Shown here piece after piece: positions 1-11,332 of a stretch of 64,000 bases of DNA. The position numbers were made by a program, and so were the translations under genes. This stretch comes from Psococerastis gibbosa. Taxonomy: Eukaryota; Arthropoda; Insecta; Psocodea; Psocidae. The stretch spans positions 28,229,089 to 28,293,088 of the forward strand of contig OZ020488.1 in assembly GCA_963971405.1 (NCBI GenBank), read 5' to 3'. Each line of letters opens with the position of its first letter. Positions within the stretch are counted from its first letter, which is position 1. Below the pieces are notes generated by a model, which searched no databases, was not told the DNA's origin, and saw nothing but the letters and a program-made list of their open reading frames with translations.

Positions 1-43
1 AGACTTGGCGCTATGTAAGATCCATAGTGTTGAGCCCATGCTA

Positions 44-428
44 AGGCGCCCATTCCACCGACCGGCTAGGGCTATTTACAAAAACAGTGACGTGGTAGCA
101 GACATTCTAGACGTAGGCGGGGTTTCCACCGACCTCGCATTGCAGAATTGACGGAAATGTTTATTTTCCTCTATGCCATAGTTTAAATTGATCAATGATC
201 ATACAGTAAAATCACAAACAAACAAACTAAAATTAGAAAATGGCGTCATGGGATATGTTAAGTACAAAAATTTTAATAGATTTCTATAAAAAGAAAAATT
301 CTAATTTCCTTCAATGTCATTTGCATTCTGCAATGCGAGGTCGCTGGAAACCCTGCCTAAGTCTTGAATGTCTGCTACCACGTCACTGTTTTTGTAAATA
401 GCCCTAGCCGGTCGATGGAATGGGCACC
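44..428. mobile_element. Composite (nested) MITE, copy 1
   Basis: This is a non-coding 385-bp unit. Its first and last ~100 bases are inverted repeats of each other, running from AGGCGCCCATTCCACCGACC at the left, through GTGACGTGGTAGCAGACATT, to GACCTCGCATTGCAG, and mirrored at the right. A TA dinucleotide sits on both sides (42-43 and 429-430), consistent with a TA target duplication of the Tc1/mariner type, but TA is too short to prove it. The internal 130 bases have no long ORF. The same architecture recurs at 803-1195. No transposase is present, so the element is non-autonomous. Confidence 0.75.
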
Positions 429-429
429 T

Positions 430-802
430 AAAGCAAATGTCTCTCAAACGGCAGAGATGGTGTTATTATGTATAAATTAGGAGTAACTTGACACCCTGAA
501 GGAGGGCAATAACGAGGTAGAGGAAAAATAAGAACCCCGCAAGCTAGAACAACCTTCCCTGTCTTCTTCGGTTTTTTTGGAGGGAAATTGACTTTTAATT
601 GAAAATGATGGTTTCGTCTCCTTGATGTAATAAGATACCGACTAGTTTGCAAAAGCAACAGAGCTCACAAGTTTCTTTCAATTCACCGAAACTGAGAATA
701 CTGCATTTTTTTTTTTTTAATTTTCAATTTCCATGATTTCACTAAAGTATACAGCTGTGTCCCCAATCGAAGTTCTCGGGGAGACCAGTTTTCTTTCTAG
801 TA
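430..802. other. Spacer, nothing recognised
   Basis: AT-rich sequence with a poly-T/A run near 707-719. I see no coding signal, RNA gene or repeat structure. Confidence 0.5.
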
Positions 803-1195
803 AGGCGGGGTTTCCATAGACCTGCTAGTGCTAAATACAAATACGGTGACGTGGTAACAGACATTCAAGACTTAGGCGGGGTTTCCACCGACCTCGCATT
901 GCAGAAAGCAAATGACATTGACGGAAATGTTTGTTTTACTCTGTGCTATAGTTAAAATTGATCAATGATCATAGAGTAAAATCACAAACAAACTAAAATT
1001 AAAAAATGGCTTCATGGGATATGTCAAGTACAAACATTTTAATAGATTTCTATAAAAAGAAAAATTCAAATTTCCGTCAATGTCATTTGCATTCTGCAAT
1101 GCGAGGTTGGTGGAAACCCCGCCTAAGTCTTGAATGTCTGCTACCACGTCACCGTATTTGTATTTTGCACTTGCAGGTCGGTGGAATCCCCGCCT
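803..1195. mobile_element. Composite (nested) MITE, copy 2
   Basis: This 393-bp unit has outer ends AGGCGGGGTTTCCATAGACC and its inverted counterpart ending CCCCGCCT, flanked by TA at 801-802 and 1196-1197. Inside it, 875-1123 is a second inverted-repeat unit with ends GGCGGGGTTTCCACCGACC, also flanked by TA. It therefore reads as one MITE inserted in the middle of a relative with the same terminal motif. Short ORFs across it are chance frames of the repeat. Confidence 0.75.
875..1123. repeat. Inner MITE unit of copy 2
   Basis: This 249-bp inverted-repeat unit has ends GGCGGGG...CCCCGCC and TA on both sides. The corresponding inner unit occurs without the outer arms at 62326-63241, which shows that it can exist independently. 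Confidence 0.6.
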
Positions 1196-1541
1196 TATTT
1201 ATTATATGAAATGCTATTATTATTTGAAATACTGTTTAACATGGCCTCAATTCCGCTGCGGGCTTCAGCGTCGCATTCAAAGTTTGCGCTTGGCATACAT
1301 ACTGATGTACAATACAATACAGTAATTTTATTTGACTGTTGACTTCTGGCTGTTTGTCTTTCAGAACATTGTATGTTTGCACTGACCCGTAGTGGTATTT
1401 GATTTAGCTTTTACTTTTACTTTTTACAGTAATAAATCGTCAATGCTTATTACTAATCCTGCAGATGTTAAGGAAGTCCGTTTTTAAATCGACCGCGGTC
1501 CAATCGTCAATAACCTGGATACTGTCAATAAGTCGTCCAAC
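1196..1541. other. Spacer, nothing recognised
   Basis: AT-rich spacer between two inverted-repeat elements. No coding or RNA signal is seen. Confidence 0.45.
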
Positions 1542-2051
1542 AGTCCTATTATGGCGATTTGGGATTAACATAAACCGGGCTTATTTTTCAATACCGTAAG
1601 GTGTCACGTAATGTTAAAATATGCGCGGGAAATTCAAATTAATAAATTGGAATATAAATGGTTGCATTGTTTAATAATTGAAGGAAATACTAATAAACAT
1701 TACTTACTTATTTCGCGTGTCCAGGGAGACCCGCCTTTGATGGGTTGTCCAAATTCGAGCAGCTTGGACGGCTTTGTCGTTTGCTTCATGCAAGTCGTCA
1801 ATTGTGCAGGGACCAGATGGCAAAAGAGGGCTAATAAACATTAAAATTTACAGGTAGAATTTTGAAATATAATAAGAATTTTAAGTAATGTGTCTGTGCC
1901 TAAGGGAGAAAAAATTGAAAACTCACCAAAAATATAGCCGAGGATTAATTTATCAATTCAAATTCCCCGCGCATTTTGGACTCATTTGTATATAAAAAAA
2001 ATGAATAAACCCCGATATTATGTTAACTCCAAATCGCCATAATATAGGGCT
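1542..2051. mobile_element. ~510-bp element with ~50-bp terminal inverted repeats
   Basis: The left end (TCCTATTATGGCGATTTGGG at about 1544) is mirrored at the right end (CCAAATCGCCATAATATAGG at about 2030-2049), and the match continues inward for roughly 50 bases with a few mismatches. The interior is AT-rich and non-coding. The exact boundary and target duplication are unclear. It is most likely a non-autonomous DNA transposon. Confidence 0.6.
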
Positions 2052-4781
2052 GCAGGAACTAAAATTTTTTTGATGAACTTAATTAGGACGCTATTCATAA
2101 AGAAATTGTAGCCGGCTGACGGTTCTTAACATATAAGTTCTGTGATAGAACAAGTTTTAAATTATAAGTTTATTGTGATGATTATTATTTGGCTAATTTT
2201 ATTTGAGTGGCTTCTGTGTCGGCTGTTTAGTATACCTTTCGGCAAAAAAATGAACATTAAAATCTTCCAATTTGAAATACGATCCGTTGATCGGTGCTCT
2301 TTTATGACGATCATTTCATACCGAATTGACCGCTATTGGCTTCTTCTATTCTTTACAACCCGCTTTGTAGGATCATGGCTTCGTTTAGCACACATTCGTA
2401 CATTCTAGTTCTTTCATTTAGGACATATAGGGATCAGATCATATTTTAACGCACGGGTATATAACATATTATGTACAGTTACAGTATAAAAATATGATCT
2501 TGTATTAGTAGTAGTAGTAGTAGTAGTAGTATTAGACTCCGGTGCGTGGTGGTATGAACATTTCCAAATACAAGCAAAGACTAAAAATATTACTTTTATA
2601 GGTACTATAGATATTTTATGCAAAAGTAGTATTTTGTGCTAGAGTACTTTTATTTTTAGATTGAACTTGAATGGCATTCCTGGTTGGCTTTAAATTTTGA
2701 ATATCATAAATATTTTATTTATTTATTTAAATACCAGTGGATGAAAGTAATGCTAATAAAAATGTTTTAGGTAGATACCTGAACCTTGAAAGTTAACTGA
2801 AGTGTATATTGTTTAATTACTCAATATACTAATATAATAATAATATAAAAATATAATATTTGCATGTTATTGTACTTTTAGGTCTGTTTGTAAATAAAAA
2901 TTGATTATTTATTTATTGTATTTTTATTTTATTTTTTTCGAAAGTGCCCAAAAGATTTCAAAAAAATTATAACAAACACCGCGGTATGGTATAACAATTG
3001 GGTACCGATGTTCTTTTCCGTGTACATGCGAAGGTATGTGAAGTTCTTAAAAACCTACTATTGTGCATCTATATATTTGAATGACTGAATAAACTACTTT
3101 ATTGCAATACAAATGGCGAACAATAAGACTATTAAGTCTTTTTTTCATGTTAACAATTCTCACAATTTTGCCCCAAAGGAGATTCTCAAAGTACCGTATA
3201 TAGTTGTCGATGGCTCCGTATATCATGAACAGCGTAAGACATATTATTAGAACTAGTACAAATACATTAAAGAGTGCACTGAAGTTGTACGATACGAAAT
3301 TACGATGGCAGAATGAAATTAATGCCGATATTAATTATTTCAAATGACACAAGTGATGCAATCACCAACCTTTGGCCGCTGAAGTTTAAAACACACCTGT
3401 TCTAATGAACTAGCTTTGAATGAGGGCCAGATAATTGTTTGCGACACCAAGGGCCAGCCGACAGCAGAACAGATAGTACAACCATACCACATGAACCACA
3501 CTCAGTCCTAATAGTACAGTGATTTGGTGCTAAAAAATGAGGTTACCTACCTGGAAAGTTTTCCGGGTGCTTTGAAAAATGGTGATTTTATATAGATTTC
3601 GATATGCTCTCTACGAATTTCAACTTTGCCACCTCGTAACCTTGCCGCTCGCGCCGCCATATTGAAAAAATAGCGTCTAAAAACAGTTTTTTGACTATAT
3701 CTCCTCTCCGACTCGTTTTACCATAAAAATATTTATACAATAAATTGAACTAGAGAAAATTTCCTATAATTTATGTATTAACTTTTTTTTTGTAAAATCA
3801 ATAGTTATAGCGTACGAGCGCCGCAAAGTCAAAGACTACATAGCATGTAGTCTGCAGTTATACCGTTGGCTTACAGTTTTTTGTAATTTTCTATTTGTTT
3901 CTCGTTTATTACTCTATGATTGATATTTCATACAAATTCGATAATATGCGTAGTAGTGGTGTCAGGTTTTCTGGACAATACAAAAAGACGTAGGGAGGAT
4001 AATAGGCAGCCCATCAGCCGTAGCAATGCATTTCAGGCCATTCCACGGTATTGGTATTGGGTAGCTGGATATTAGTTTATATGCAAGGGACAAAATTAAT
4101 GATGAATACGGAGTGCAGTTATTTTGGTACCTGTGCTAAGTAAATCTGAAAGTCTGAAAGGTAAGATAGATAAGCACAAAATAGGTATTCCTCATTATAT
4201 GGTAGTTTCGATAAATAGCGTTAGTACTGTACTGTACAGCGCAGTCTTGAACTAAAGACCAGGGGGCTGTCAACGCTGTATAAAATGGAATTTTGCCTTT
4301 CTTCCAGTAAGAACCGTCTTCTGCTAGGTGGACGGAGATTATTTTTTCCGCACCGTGGCGCTTGCAGCGTTCCCGCTTAAATTCAAATTTTGGTCTGTAA
4401 CATTTTAGTTGCCATATTCCAATGGAGATTAATATTATTTTTTTTTATATTCCATTATAATGACAGTTGACTGTATTTCAACGCTTATAGTATGTAATGT
4501 GCCATTGGCAGTGTAAAGTCTAATAACCTTACGTATGATAAGTAGATAAGTATCGGTAATACAGTAGGCAGCGTTAGTCAATTGCAGTTCAAACGTTAAA
4601 TTTCCACATTTCAATTTTATTCATATACTTTTATACTGTACTGAACATTCCCATTAATACGGTAGTTTATTTTTACTCTTTGGCGCTACAGTCTAGAGCC
4701 CGTAATGTCCTAAAAAACTTTTTCATAGCCCGTACGTAGCACATTGTTTATTACTCTAGATTATTATTAGTAACCCATTCG
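2052..4781. other. Long AT-rich non-coding stretch
   Basis: No gene is supported here. It contains a short TAG/TAT triplet array near 2507-2531 and otherwise unpatterned AT-rich sequence. Frames such as 2142-2408 have no motif or neighbour that would support them. Confidence 0.5.
2507..2531. repeat. (TAG)n microsatellite
   Basis: About eight tandem TAG triplets. Confidence 0.85.
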
Positions 4782-4975
4782 TCTTATGTCGAATGCCAAC
4801 GACCAACGACCAAAATTGATTGTTTTTTCCATCAGCAATCCGTTAAACGTCTTCGATGTCAACTTATGCTATCTACTATACGAGGGATAATGGACACTAT
4901 GAGAGAATGAGCCATGCTCAACATGGACAAAATGTACATAGTCGTATGAATGACTTCACCAAGTCAAAACTGAAA
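4782..4975 (+). repeat. Dispersed repeat family B, diverged copy
   Basis: It shares an ordered series of blocks with 25951-26160 and 26785-26991: a segment around AATGCCAACGACC, then GATGTCAACTTA, GATAATGGACA, and a final ATGACTTCACCAAGT. It is more diverged than the other copies. The open frame over 4856-5203 runs through this repeat and is not supported as a gene. The class of repeat is unknown. Confidence 0.5.
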
Positions 4976-5963
4976 CCCATGAACGACCTTGGTCTACTAG
5001 GCAAGCCACAGCTACCCCGATGCCTTGTAGCCATTGCATCCGTGGTCGTCCCACTACTACCTATTCCTTCTCGATCCCTAGGACTTATCACCCTTTTGAC
5101 TGGCATATTAATTGAATTGAAACAGCCCACAACCGAGCAATATCGGACTCTTCTTTTGCTAGCTTTCGGCATTTTTCTACTAAAAATAAAATCTAAAATA
5201 TAATAGTGCCCAGTTGAAAATGCAAACAAAACAATTTCAGTAATGGCTGGTAGGCTGGATGGCGTGCGTCCTTCAGTGATCAGTCCTTGATTTTGGACTA
5301 TCTTTTTGAAAATATGTTTCAAATTGAGATTTTAGTGATAGTTTCAGAATTTGTAAAAAAATCATTACAATTTTTAAAATACATTTTATTCCCATGAATA
5401 TTTAAATTGACATTTAAATATTTACAAAAGAATTTAACTTGAGCTCTGTTGTTCAAGGAAAGTGGACGGAGAAAAAATTTCCGCTGCGCGGCGTGGCGCT
5501 GCTATCGCGAACTGAATCCCTATCCCGGTGACGAGTCTAGTTATCTGTTGTCTATGATAAAGACTGCATAATCTATACCGTATATAGTACAATATATTAT
5601 TATAGTAGTACCATAGGCATCACGTCCCCCCCCCTCCCCCAAGTCCAACCAAAGTCCAAAATGCCACTTGAACTTGAGTTGAGGGGGTTGGTGTTTAGGT
5701 ATTTTCTTTTTCTACGATATCGTATATGGTAACATCCATGGACAAGTTACGTTTTGTTTTCAGGTGTTTTTTTTAGGTTTTTTCTTCTCTCTAATGGCTC
5801 TCATATAATTATTTGTTTGGTCCAATATTTATTCGACCGAAGAAATATTTGGAATAGTTACGAAGTATACGATTTCAATCTGAATTTACAATAGATATTA
5901 CACTTTCCATTATTTTTTCTTAGACCCACATATTGGATCGAATATTATTCCGATATTCTAGTG
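4976..5963. other. Spacer, nothing recognised
   Basis: AT-rich sequence with a C-tract near 5628-5640. No gene signal is seen. Confidence 0.45.
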
Positions 5964-6266
5964 CAAGGGTTCCCAACCTTTTTGTCCGTGGACCACTAGA
6001 TTATTTTATGATTTTCCGTGGACCACCATGGCTCTGACAGGAACAGGATTTTAGGACTAAAATGAAGTAGTTTGAGCCCAAATTTACGTGCAAATATTTG
6101 ATTGAATGTTTAGGACTGGTATCGGTCGGATTTTATTGTTCGTGCCAAGACTTACTGTATTTTAGTTCAAATTTCCAATAACTCAGCTGTTGTATTTTCT
6201 TAAGTTATTCATTTGGTATGTGGACCACCTGATATATGTTTGTCGATTACAGTTTGGGAAACCTTG
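5964..6266. mobile_element. hAT-type MITE with perfect 8-bp target duplication
   Basis: The element starts CAAGGGTTCCCAACC and ends GGTTTCCCAAACTG-like in inverse (GTTTGGGAAACCTTG as read). It is flanked on both sides by TTCTAGTG (5956-5963 and 6267-6274), a perfect 8-bp direct repeat, which is the signature of hAT superfamily insertion. The 303-bp interior repeats the phrase GTGGACCAC and has no ORF. A related copy lies at 60181-60495. Mobility would depend on a transposase encoded elsewhere. Confidence 0.85.
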
Positions 6267-6274
6267 TTCTAGTG

Positions 6275-7446
6275 TGTAATGGGGGGAAATGACTTAAGTA
6301 GGCTATGAATTCAAACTTTGTATTCAATTTATATAATTTCCATGAGTCAAAAACTACTTACATGTTGCTTTGTTTCGCTATGGTTGAGTGCCTCTCTTCG
6401 TAGAGGATCTCCGAAGGATCTGATAGACAGTACGCCGACAGCAGCATGCATCATTCTATTCATAACAGCCGTATTTTATACAATTTAAATTGAAGGAAAT
6501 GGGAATAAATCAAGGAGATATAACGCTGGGCAGGCAGGCAAGGGGGTGAGGCTGGGCATAGCTAATGTGGCTAGTTGATGAATTTATGGGCCTCTGGACG
6601 ACCCCGGCATATGTAAACGTCAAACCTTGCGCAAGGTGCGATATACCGGCCTTTTTTTCAATTTACTAACGAGTGCTGTGATTCTCTAATTCGTCTATGT
6701 CGTCGTTAGACCCCCGAGACCAGAGTGGGGTCGACTGCAATTCGTTTGCTATGAGACATGAGTCCCTCCTAGCGGTGTTGAATTCATCAGAAAGGATAGA
6801 TTGAAGATCCGTGAATGTTTTTCATAATTGAATGAAAGGTAACGAACCCTTCGAGGCCACAGCTCATCACCCTTTCAAGGTGGGTTCACCACATGTGGCT
6901 ATTTGGCGTTTCATGGTCATGCAAAAATTTTGTCCATATACTTTAATATAGTGCGATACCATAACAGAAAGAACGGGCTTTGCGCAAATGCTATAAATAT
7001 ACCTACACATGTTTTTCCCAAATGACAAATGTTGTATGATTGCCACATGAATGATTTTTTTTCTGATGCATGCAATATTAATTTCCATTTGATGTAAAAA
7101 GAGAAATATGACATTTACAGCCATTCAGGACCGCTGGGAAAATCAGTGGGCCTCGCACAAAGCAGCATCCTCCCCCCTCCCCCCCTCTCACACGCACGCA
7201 CACACACTTCAGGATGTTATTCTGGGGAGGTTGAAAATTTTTGAGAAATCAGAGAAATTTTGAGAAATCATTCATAGGGACCGCAGGAGAATATTTTTTT
7301 TTCTATTGCTGTTACCCCCCCCCCCCCTCCTTCTTTCACTGAATGCTGCATCAATCCCGCATTGATAGCTCCCTAACAATAATTTATTAAATTAGTGACA
7401 TTTCTCCATGTTTATAGTCAATGCAGTTTTAACTTGAGGGAGAGAT
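6275..7446. other. Spacer with C-tracts and CA repeat
   Basis: It contains a CA/AC run near 7190-7206 and a long C-tract near 7314-7327. The minus-strand frames near 6867-7124 lack any recognisable motif. No gene is supported. Confidence 0.45.
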
Positions 7447-7631
7447 CACCTTCGATGGCAAGGTGGTAGCGCGCTTGTACTTGTGCGAGTCTCTACACGC
7501 CATGTGATCGGAGGCGTGTCGTAACTCAATACAGGTGCTAACCTACAGAGGCGATTGAAGAGGTAAATCGGATATATTCATTTAATTGTCTGTATGCGAT
7601 TAACCTTTTATTAAAAATAATAATAATAATA
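7447..7631 (+). mobile_element. SINE family A, copy 1
   Basis: A ~185-bp unit starts near TTCGATGGCAAGGTGGTAGC, which resembles a Pol III A box (TGGCNNAGTGG), and ends in an AATAAT-rich tail. Copies are at 27592-27763 (plus) and 37321-37502 (minus), with a fragment at 44864-44909 (minus). A clear B box is not visible, so the SINE label is an inference from the A-box-like head, length and A/T-rich tail. Confidence 0.6.
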
Positions 7632-7670
7632 TTTTGTAAGCAATAAGTTTTTTTGCGAAATTAATTAACT

Positions 7671-8057
7671 TGTGGCTTGTCGAAGGACGATGCAATTGAA
7701 TAGGCAGTGTAGACTTGAATTGGTTTGTATTGCAGTGCTTCGACTCAAGTTAGAGTAATTTAACACACAGTGGTTACAATATGAGCTGTGAGACGAGAAC
7801 GATACATGCTTACAATTAATATTGAATTTGATCCAGCCTGCTTCCATATAGAAAAACCAACTCTGTGTCCACAGCTAAAGGAGCTGATGAGACACAGAGG
7901 GTAGATTAAAGATATTATTGAATAAGAGAAATAAATACGTAAAAGGAAGATTGAGGAATATTGAATTATCTGAATGTGAACAGCGCCATCTACCGGGAAA
8001 AAGGTGAAGCTGGAAGCAGACTGGTTATTACACATGTGGGACTAAGTGGTCCCCACA
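7671..8057 (-). mobile_element. 3' LTR of Ty3/gypsy element
   Basis: This is a 387-bp direct repeat, identical by eye to 12566-12952. On the minus strand it begins TGTGGGGACC and ends ACAAGCCACA (TG...CA). Just inside it, on the element strand, lies the purine-rich AGGAGGGGGGTAA, the expected polypurine tract for plus-strand priming. AACT at 7667-7670 is repeated at 12953-12956. Confidence 0.93.
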
Positions 8058-8068
8058 TTACCCCCCTC

Positions 8069-11000
8069 CTAAGACTGGAAGTCGGAGAAATGTCGTGGAA
8101 CGTGGACGTGACGACCTGAGCGAGTGGTGCGAGTCGGTGGTGTCGGCACGACGTCAGTGGCAGGAAGTGGTGAGGAGACCTTCTCCTGAGGTTTATCTTG
8201 AGCAGGATGCTGATGCGGGGGGTTGATCGTAGACTGGTGAGACGGTTCGTCTGTACTGGCATTAATGTAGGCCGGCTTGACCCTGTCCATTGACACAGTA
8301 ACCGCACGACCGCGGCTTGAAATCGTAACTGTTTTGTCGGTGCGACTTAACACAGGGAATGGTCCCGCATAAGGACGTTCGAGGGAAGCACGGACGTGGT
8401 CTTGTCTCACGAAAACGTGCGTGGCCTTGGCAAGGTCTTGTGGGATGAATGTTTGATGAGCCCCGTGTCTCTTGACGCGAGTGGGGCGTAGTGAGTCGAA
8501 TTTCCTTCGAAGTGAGATGAGAGTGTCCGCCGGACTCTGATTTGAAGGAGGAGTTGTCAGCATCTGTCCTGGTAGTTTTAATGGTTCACCATAGACCAGA
8601 TCTGCTGGAGAAGCTTGAAGATCTTTCTTAAGAGTGGCGCGCATGCCCAGTAAAACTAGCGGAAGGGCTTCCGTCCATTTGTCATTGGCATGACACATAA
8701 TGGAGGCTTTGAGTGAGCGGTGCATACGCTCTACCATGCCGTTGGATGCAGGGTGGTAACTGGTAGTCCGTGCATGGTGAAATCCGCATAATCGGGCCAG
8801 GTCAGCAAACAAATGGCTCTCAAACTGTCGGCCGCGATCTGTAGTAATTGTCTCCGGGCACCCAAACCGGCTGATCCAGCAGGAAATGAGGGTTCTGGCG
8901 ACGTTTTCGGCGGTGATGTTCACCATAGGAGCGGCTTCCGGCCATCGCGTGAAACGGTCAACGAGTGTTAACAAATACGTGTAGCCTTCCGACGGTGGTA
9001 ATGGGCCTACAATGTCGAGGTGTATGTGCTGAAACCGTCGGTCAGGCTGAGTAAAGGTTCCAATCGCAGTGAGGGTGTGTCGATGTATCTTGGACAATTG
9101 ACAGTTGACACACAGACGAGCCCAAGCGCGGCAATCCTTACGGATAGAAGGCCATATGTAGCGTTGGGCAACCAGGTTAGCAGACGCTGCTATTCCTGGG
9201 TGATGTAGGCTGTGTAGGTGCTCGAAAAGTTGTCGACGTAATGGTTTGGGCACAAATGGGCGTTGTATGTCTTGACTAGAATCGCACGTAAGGACTGAAT
9301 CAGAGCCCGGAATGGGAACATCAACGAGGATGAGGGACGTCTTTCTACTGGACCGAAGCTCTTTGAGTTCTCTGTCGTCTTTCTGAGCAGAAGAAAGTTG
9401 CTCAGGAGATACGGGAGTAGAGATTGCTTCGATTCTTGAGAATGCATCAGCGGCCAAGTTGTCCTGCCCAGCGATGTATTGGATGTCCGTGGTGAATTGA
9501 GAGACGAATTCCATTTGCCGCATTTGGCGAGGTGAGCAACTTGTTTTTGGATTCTGAAAAGCGTGCGTCAACGGTTTGTGATCGGTATACACGACAAAAG
9601 CGCGCGCTTCTAGCAGGTAACGGAAATGACGAATGGCGTCGTGTACCGCAAGCAATTCGCGATCGTAGGCGGACCATGTTCGTTGGTTTTCTTTAAGTTT
9701 CTGCGAGAAGAATGCCAGTGGCTGCCAATGATCGTTGATCCGTTGTTGGACTGTAGCTCCGATACTGGTGTCTGATGCATCTGTGACTAGTGCAATCGGA
9801 GCCGTATGATCTGGATGCGCGAGTAGGGTGATGCGTGCCAGACTGTGTTTGCATGAGCTGAAAGCTTCGGTAAGCTTTGTTGTCCATGGTATCGTAGCGT
9901 TCCCTTTTACCTTGTCTCCAGATAACAACGTGTTGAGTGGTGCTTGTTCGTTGGCTGCATTTGGTAGGAACCGGCGGTAGTAGTTAATCATGCCAAGGAA
10001 ACGGCGTAGATCTTTGAATGTCTTTGGAAGAGGGTATTCAGTGAGTGCCTTTACCCTGTCTGGTAGGGCTTGTGTGCCTTCTGCTGACACGAGGTAACCA
10101 AGAAAGCTGATTGACCCAACGCCGAGGGTACACTTGCTAGGATTAATGACTAGGCCATATTCTCGGAATCGTTGGAAGAGTTGACGTAGGTGTGATTCGT
10201 GCTCCTGCTTATCACTCGATGCAACCAGTACGTCGTCGATGTATGAATATGCCCACGGGAGGTCGCGTAGGATGTTATCCATGAAGCGTTGGAAGGTTTG
10301 AGCAGCATTGCGAAGACCGAATGTCATGAATGGGAATTCGAAAAGGCCGAACGGAGTATTTATTGCTGTCTTTGGAATGTCACCATTGGAAACTGGTATC
10401 TGGGTGAATGCTTTGACCAGGTCTATTTTGCTGAATACGGTTTTTCCTCGCAATTCTGCACTGAAATCTGCGATGTGGCGGACTGGGTACGCGTCAGGAA
10501 TTGTTCGAGCATTGAGCCGTCTGTAGTCCCCGCATGGGCGCCATGAATGGTCGCTTTTAGGTACTAGGTGTAATGGTGAGGCCCATGGGCTGTCGGACGG
10601 ACGACATACGCCGGTCTGGATCATGTCGTTGAACTCCTTTTTGGCGATAATAAACTTGTCCGGGGCCAACCGGCGTGGGCGAGCGGAGACGGGAGGTCCG
10701 TCTGTCGTTCTAATGTAGTGGACCGTGGAGTGTTTGACCTGGTCTGTGGGTTGTCTCGGCCGCGTGAGGTCGCTAAACTCCTCAATTATTACTTTTAGAC
10801 TGGCCGGGGTACTGTGCGGTATTGTTAAGGTAGAAACGCTAGGTTGCTTGGAGGGGCTTTGACACAGGTTCGCCTTGCGATGCGTTGTCCCGTCGATCAG
10901 CTTTGAGTTCTGGAGATCCACCAGCAAATTAGAGGCTGCGAGAAAGTCTGCACCGATGATGGGTTGCGTGACATCGGCAATGATGAAATTCCAACGGAAA

Positions 11001-11332
11001 CTGCGTCGTAATCCCAGGTCCAGTTGTTGAGCTGTTGTTCCGTACGTATTGATGATTGTGCCATTGGCGGCAGTCAGCTCGAGTTGAGTACGACGGAGCG
11101 GTAGGTTGAGACGAGCACGTGGAAAAACGCAGATGTCGGACCCTGTGTCAATGAGATAACGTATCTTGGTGCAAGGGTCCGTGATAAGAAGGCGATGTGA
11201 GGTTTTAAGCAGGTGTGTAGTGGCGCAGGCAGGCCCTGCCTTTACTGGCTGCGATCGTCGTTTTTCGGAAATCTGCATGGCTGCTGGCACTTTCTGGCCT
11301 TCCTCCCATAGGTTTGGTGGTAAAAACACCAA
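8069..11332 (-). CDS. pol: Pol polyprotein (PR-RT-RNase H-integrase), Ty3/gypsy
   Basis: This 1,087-codon open frame encodes the retrotransposon's replication and integration enzymes. The aspartic protease has DTGS at residues 62-65. The reverse transcriptase has its first metal ligand in KIDLVKAF (about 302-309) and YIDD at 364-367. RNase H shows TDAS (D518), DREL (E559) and YTDHKPL (D584). The integrase has a zinc-binding HHCC region (His pair near 706-711, C741, C744), then D773, D832 and E868 of the DDE triad, followed by a GPF/Y-like module near 993. It overlaps gag by 91 bp and lies in the -1 frame relative to gag, so it is probably made by -1 frameshifting; the Met at 11332 need not be used as a start. 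I see no internal stop or missing catalytic residue. Small ORFs overlapping it are shadows. Confidence 0.95.
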   Translation of the reverse strand: MVFLPPNLWEEGQKVPAAMQISEKRRSQPVKAGPACATTHLLKTSHRLLITDPCTKIRYLIDTGSDICVFPRARLNLPLRRTQLELTAANGTIINTYGTTAQQLDLGLRRSFRWNFIIADVTQPIIGADFLAASNLLVDLQNSKLIDGTTHRKANLCQSPSKQPSVSTLTIPHSTPASLKVIIEEFSDLTRPRQPTDQVKHSTVHYIRTTDGPPVSARPRRLAPDKFIIAKKEFNDMIQTGVCRPSDSPWASPLHLVPKSDHSWRPCGDYRRLNARTIPDAYPVRHIADFSAELRGKTVFSKIDLVKAFTQIPVSNGDIPKTAINTPFGLFEFPFMTFGLRNAAQTFQRFMDNILRDLPWAYSYIDDVLVASSDKQEHESHLRQLFQRFREYGLVINPSKCTLGVGSISFLGYLVSAEGTQALPDRVKALTEYPLPKTFKDLRRFLGMINYYRRFLPNAANEQAPLNTLLSGDKVKGNATIPWTTKLTEAFSSCKHSLARITLLAHPDHTAPIALVTDASDTSIGATVQQRINDHWQPLAFFSQKLKENQRTWSAYDRELLAVHDAIRHFRYLLEARAFVVYTDHKPLTHAFQNPKTSCSPRQMRQMEFVSQFTTDIQYIAGQDNLAADAFSRIEAISTPVSPEQLSSAQKDDRELKELRSSRKTSLILVDVPIPGSDSVLTCDSSQDIQRPFVPKPLRRQLFEHLHSLHHPGIAASANLVAQRYIWPSIRKDCRAWARLCVNCQLSKIHRHTLTAIGTFTQPDRRFQHIHLDIVGPLPPSEGYTYLLTLVDRFTRWPEAAPMVNITAENVARTLISCWISRFGCPETITTDRGRQFESHLFADLARLCGFHHARTTSYHPASNGMVERMHRSLKASIMCHANDKWTEALPLVLLGMRATLKKDLQASPADLVYGEPLKLPGQMLTTPPSNQSPADTLISLRRKFDSLRPTRVKRHGAHQTFIPQDLAKATHVFVRQDHVRASLERPYAGPFPVLSRTDKTVTISSRGRAVTVSMDRVKPAYINASTDEPSHQSTINPPHQHPAQDKPQEKVSSPLPATDVVPTPPTRTTRSGRHVHVPRHFSDFQS
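11242..11332 (-). promoter_or_regulatory. Gag/pol overlap, presumed -1 frameshift region
   Basis: Gag and pol overlap by 91 bp, and the pol frame is offset by -1 relative to gag. Translation of pol therefore requires a frameshift somewhere before the gag stop, or internal initiation. I have not fixed the slip site. Confidence 0.5.

Noticed and set aside
4856-5203. 115-codon plus-strand open frame
   Set aside because: It runs through a diverged copy of dispersed repeat B and has no recognisable motif; the opposite strand is also open over the same region, which is typical of chance frames.
7190-7206. CRISPR-like or satellite array
   Set aside because: It is only a short CA-rich run; there are no regularly spaced repeats and the genome is eukaryotic.
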